Shown here: positions 62,216 to 64,000 of the stretch, one piece after another
Layout: each line of letters opens with the position of its first letter
Numbering within the stretch: position 1 is the first letter of the stretch
NCBI RefSeq assembly: GCF_009674775.1
Contig: NZ_WKKE01000007.1
Span: 141,721-205,720 of the forward strand
Direction: 5' to 3'
Length of the DNA: 64,000 nucleotides
Source of the DNA: Flavobacterium sp. LC2016-23
GTDB taxonomy: Bacteria > Bacteroidota > Bacteroidia > Flavobacteriales > Flavobacteriaceae
Notes under the pieces: generated by a model
Databases searched by the model: none
Told to the model about the DNA's origin: nothing
Seen by the model: the letters and a program-made list of their open reading frames with translations, nothing else
Position numbers and translations under genes: made by a program

Positions 62216-62812
62216 ATGAAAACTTTAAAAACAATTTTGTCCATTTTTTCGCTTGCTGTGTTTGCTATTTCCTGCAGCAGTGATAACGATAACGGACCAG
62301 AACCTATTAAATATGCGGAAGAAAATCCATTAGATGCTTATATGGCAGGTTCAGGATTCAGCCAAAAAGCCGTTGATGTAAAAAACTCAGGAATCTACGA
62401 ATACGGTTTCAGTTTTAAACCAACCGTAACTGGGAAAATAAACGCTTTAGTAGTAAAAATTCCGGATGTAAACCCAACTTTAAGAATTACAGTATGGGAT
62501 GCAGCCACCAAAACGGTTATAAAATCTGAAGTTGTAAATGTAGCAACAGCCAATGTTACCGTTGAAAAAGCGATCACTCCAATTCTATTGACAAAAGATA
62601 AAGAATATTTTTTCACAGTAAATAGTGATGACTGGATCAACAGAACCAAAACAGACGGATCAGCAGCCACTTATCCTATTGTAGCCGGAAATATAACCAT
62701 TACAGGATATGCGTTTATTTCAAGTACAGCTGCAGAAACGCTGTTCCCTACAAATATTCGTACTACCTACTATGCAGGAGATATGAGCTTTAAATTTCAA
62801 CGAACTGAATAA
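62216..62812 (+). CDS. lipoprotein with DUF4082-like domain
   Basis: A 198-residue lipoprotein with signal MKTLKTILSIFSLAVFAISC and SSDNDN after Cys20, again the kind of N-terminus linked to surface display. The mature domain is beta-rich (YEYGFSFKPTVTGKINALVVKIPDVNPTLRITVWDAATKTVIKSEV), resembling DUF4082 or carbohydrate-binding-like modules. The sequence is weakly like the preceding lipoprotein only at the signal. A terminator follows. Confidence 0.75.
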   Translation: MKTLKTILSIFSLAVFAISCSSDNDNGPEPIKYAEENPLDAYMAGSGFSQKAVDVKNSGIYEYGFSFKPTVTGKINALVVKIPDVNPTLRITVWDAATKTVIKSEVVNVATANVTVEKAITPILLTKDKEYFFTVNSDDWINRTKTDGSAATYPIVAGNITITGYAFISSTAAETLFPTNIRTTYYAGDMSFKFQRTE

Positions 62813-62843
62813 TTTTTATTTTGGATGATTTGAATTAGTTAAA

Positions 62844-62873
62844 AAAGGTTTGGCGTCAGTCAGGCCTTTTTTT
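62844..62873 (+). terminator. rho-independent terminator
   Basis: AAAGGTTTGGC, loop GTCA, GTCAGGCCTTT (with G-T pairs) then T. Nearly the same stem as the trxA terminator. Confidence 0.88.
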
Positions 62874-62910
62874 ATTTTTAAATGATTTAATCTTTTAATA
62901 CATTTGAAAG

Positions 62911-63837
62911 ATGAAGATCGAATCGGAAATAGAGAAAGTATCCAGTTTTCAGCACCTCGAGATGCTGGCCAATCAGGTGGTGGAAGGATTTATATCGGGC
63001 ATGCACAAGAGTCCGTTTCATGGGTTCTCGGCTGAGTTTGCGGAGCATAAGGTGTATAACGCCGGAGAAAGCACCAAACATATCGACTGGAAATTGTTTG
63101 CCAAAACCGATCGCCTGTATACCAAACGTTTTGAGGAAGAAACTAATTTACGCTGTCACCTGATTGTCGACAACTCGTCGTCGATGCATTATCCGGAATT
63201 AAAATCGAATCAGCCTTTTTATGAAAAGAAGATTGGTTTTGCTGTTCTGGCTTCGGCAGTTTTAATGAATATTCTGAAGAAACAGCGCGATGCCGTTGGC
63301 CTGAGTGTGTTTTCGGATACGTACGAATATTACGCTCCCGAAAAAGGAAGTGACCGTCACCACCGAATGCTGCTTAATAAATTAGAACAGTTATTAGAAC
63401 AGCCAAAAGTCAAAAAAAGTACCGATACCATTACCTATCTGCACCAGATTGCTGAAAAAATGCACCGTCGCTCGATGATCATTTTGTTTACGGACATGCT
63501 GCAGTCGGAAGAAGATGAAAAGCTTTTTAATGCCTTGCAGCATTTAAAACACAACAAACATAAAGTAGTCCTGTTTCATGTTATTGACAACAAAACAGAG
63601 CTGAAATTTGATTTTGACAATACCCCCAGAAAGTTTATCGACTTAGAATCAGGAGAAGAAGTGTCGATTTTTGCCGATAATGTAAAAGAGGAATATGAAA
63701 AAAGGGCAGAGGAGTACTTTAAAACACTAGCGCTGACCTGCGCAAAGAACCAGATTAAGTACGTTCCGGTGAATGTAGGAGATAATTTTGAAAAAATATT
63801 GACTACATATTTGGTTGAAAAACAAAACTTTGGCTAA
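62911..63837 (+). CDS. DUF58 domain-containing protein
   Basis: A 308-residue cytoplasmic protein. It has the DUF58 core GESTKHIDWKLFAKTDRLYTKRFEEETNLRCHLIVDNSSSMHYP, a VWA-like fold with DxSxS metal motif (DNSSS), and continues with RRSMIILFTDMLQSEE. Such genes usually lie beside a MoxR-type ATPase; none is inside the window, but the next genes lie beyond the edge. A TACATTTG -7-like element ends five bases before the ATG, which would make the mRNA leaderless if real. Confidence 0.92.
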   Translation: MKIESEIEKVSSFQHLEMLANQVVEGFISGMHKSPFHGFSAEFAEHKVYNAGESTKHIDWKLFAKTDRLYTKRFEEETNLRCHLIVDNSSSMHYPELKSNQPFYEKKIGFAVLASAVLMNILKKQRDAVGLSVFSDTYEYYAPEKGSDRHHRMLLNKLEQLLEQPKVKKSTDTITYLHQIAEKMHRRSMIILFTDMLQSEEDEKLFNALQHLKHNKHKVVLFHVIDNKTELKFDFDNTPRKFIDLESGEEVSIFADNVKEEYEKRAEEYFKTLALTCAKNQIKYVPVNVGDNFEKILTTYLVEKQNFG

Positions 63838-63875
63838 CGATTTAAAAATATATTTGATTTTTTTTAGCAAAACGC

Positions 63876-63905
63876 TTGCAGAAATGAAATTCTGTTCTAT
63901 CTTTG
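63876..63905 (+). promoter_or_regulatory. promoter of tRNA-Asp
   Basis: TTG (63876-63878), 19 bases, TATCTTTG (63898-63905): full match to the Bacteroidota pattern, 19 bases before the tRNA 5' end. Confidence 0.8.
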
Positions 63906-63923
63906 CAACCGCAATAACGCAGA

Positions 63924-63997
63924 GGTTTGGTAGTTCAGTTGGTTAGAATACATGCCTGTCACGCATGGGGTCGCGGGTTCGAGTCCCGTCCAGACCG
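63924..63997 (+). tRNA. tRNA-Asp (anticodon GTC)
   Basis: The acceptor stem GGTTTGG pairs with CCAGACC (63990-63996), followed by the discriminator G. The anticodon stem CATGC/GCATG encloses CTGTCAC with GTC. GGGTTCGAGTCCC gives the T arm. CCA is not encoded (the bases after the discriminator are CAA). Confidence 0.96.
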
Positions 63998-64000
63998 CAA

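Overview
The window looks like chromosomal DNA from a Flavobacterium-type bacterium (Bacteroidota). The evidence is low GC, A-rich translation starts without Shine-Dalgarno sequences, many TAnnTTTG -7 elements (some with a TTG 19-20 bp upstream), a fused MurF-alanine racemase, a DnaE with an N-terminal proofreading-type exonuclease domain, TonB receptors with carboxypeptidase-like N-termini, SPII lipoproteins, and dispersed intergenic repeats of the kind common in this group. No rRNA, CRISPR array, prophage or intact insertion sequence was seen. One tRNA (Asp, GTC) lies at the right edge.

Layout. 1-4017: a possible end of a small peptide gene, a terminator, then a peptidase-containing (C39) ABC exporter and its HlyD-type adaptor, a peptide-secretion cassette. 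4024-7730: tRNA/ribosome genes (trmN6-like, rimM, rpsP), a four-helix-bundle protein, a lipoprotein and an RRM RNA-binding protein. 7860-12887: leuC-leuD-leuA-like-leuB operon on the minus strand, with a clear promoter and a 17-residue leader ORF rich in branched-chain residues whose stop codon overlaps the leuC start. 13498-18036: DNA polymerase III alpha. 18214-27443: outer-membrane barrel, Gfo/Idh/MocA oxidoreductase, prolyl oligopeptidase, a TonB receptor preceded by a small His/Cys-rich protein, a PorT-like barrel and a membrane protein. 27629-34424: murF-alr, mscL, asd, ferredoxin, Nfu-type scaffold, Mrp ATPase. 34843-36456: L,D-transpeptidase. 36561-44354: a MacAB-like efflux system (adaptor, ATPase, a 40-residue single-span microprotein, permease) divergent from a sigma-54 response regulator and an NtrY-like kinase. 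A good -24/-12 promoter precedes the efflux operon, so these genes probably form one self-contained envelope-stress or efflux circuit. 44496-50536: alkyltransferase-like protein, LysE exporter, trmB, ammonium transporter, SnoaL-like protein, a lipoprotein with three HGQPGHRCDI motifs, and a hibernation factor. 50763-51177: a two-ORF element with duplicated initiation regions. 51362-54497: an EcoRII-like restriction-modification island (XRE controller, Dcm-like methylase, EcoRII-like endonuclease, Vsr). 54702-63837: small membrane protein, AsmA-like protein, thioredoxin, TPR histidine kinase with LytTR regulator, two lipoproteins, and a DUF58 protein.

Intergenic DNA carries several repeat families: the CCCGACAGG palindrome (three copies), 'gccacgaatt' and 'cgcaaag' repeats in clusters, a 26-bp-arm inverted repeat, a CTTAAATGAACTTA family, and three to four tandem ~112-bp units at 46326-46690. 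The best candidates for undescribed biology are the efflux-operon microprotein, the leuC leader ORF, the duplicated-start small ORF pair near 50.8 kb, the HGQPGHRC lipoprotein, and the His/Cys-rich partner of the TonB receptor. All calls come from reading the sequence; no database search was run.
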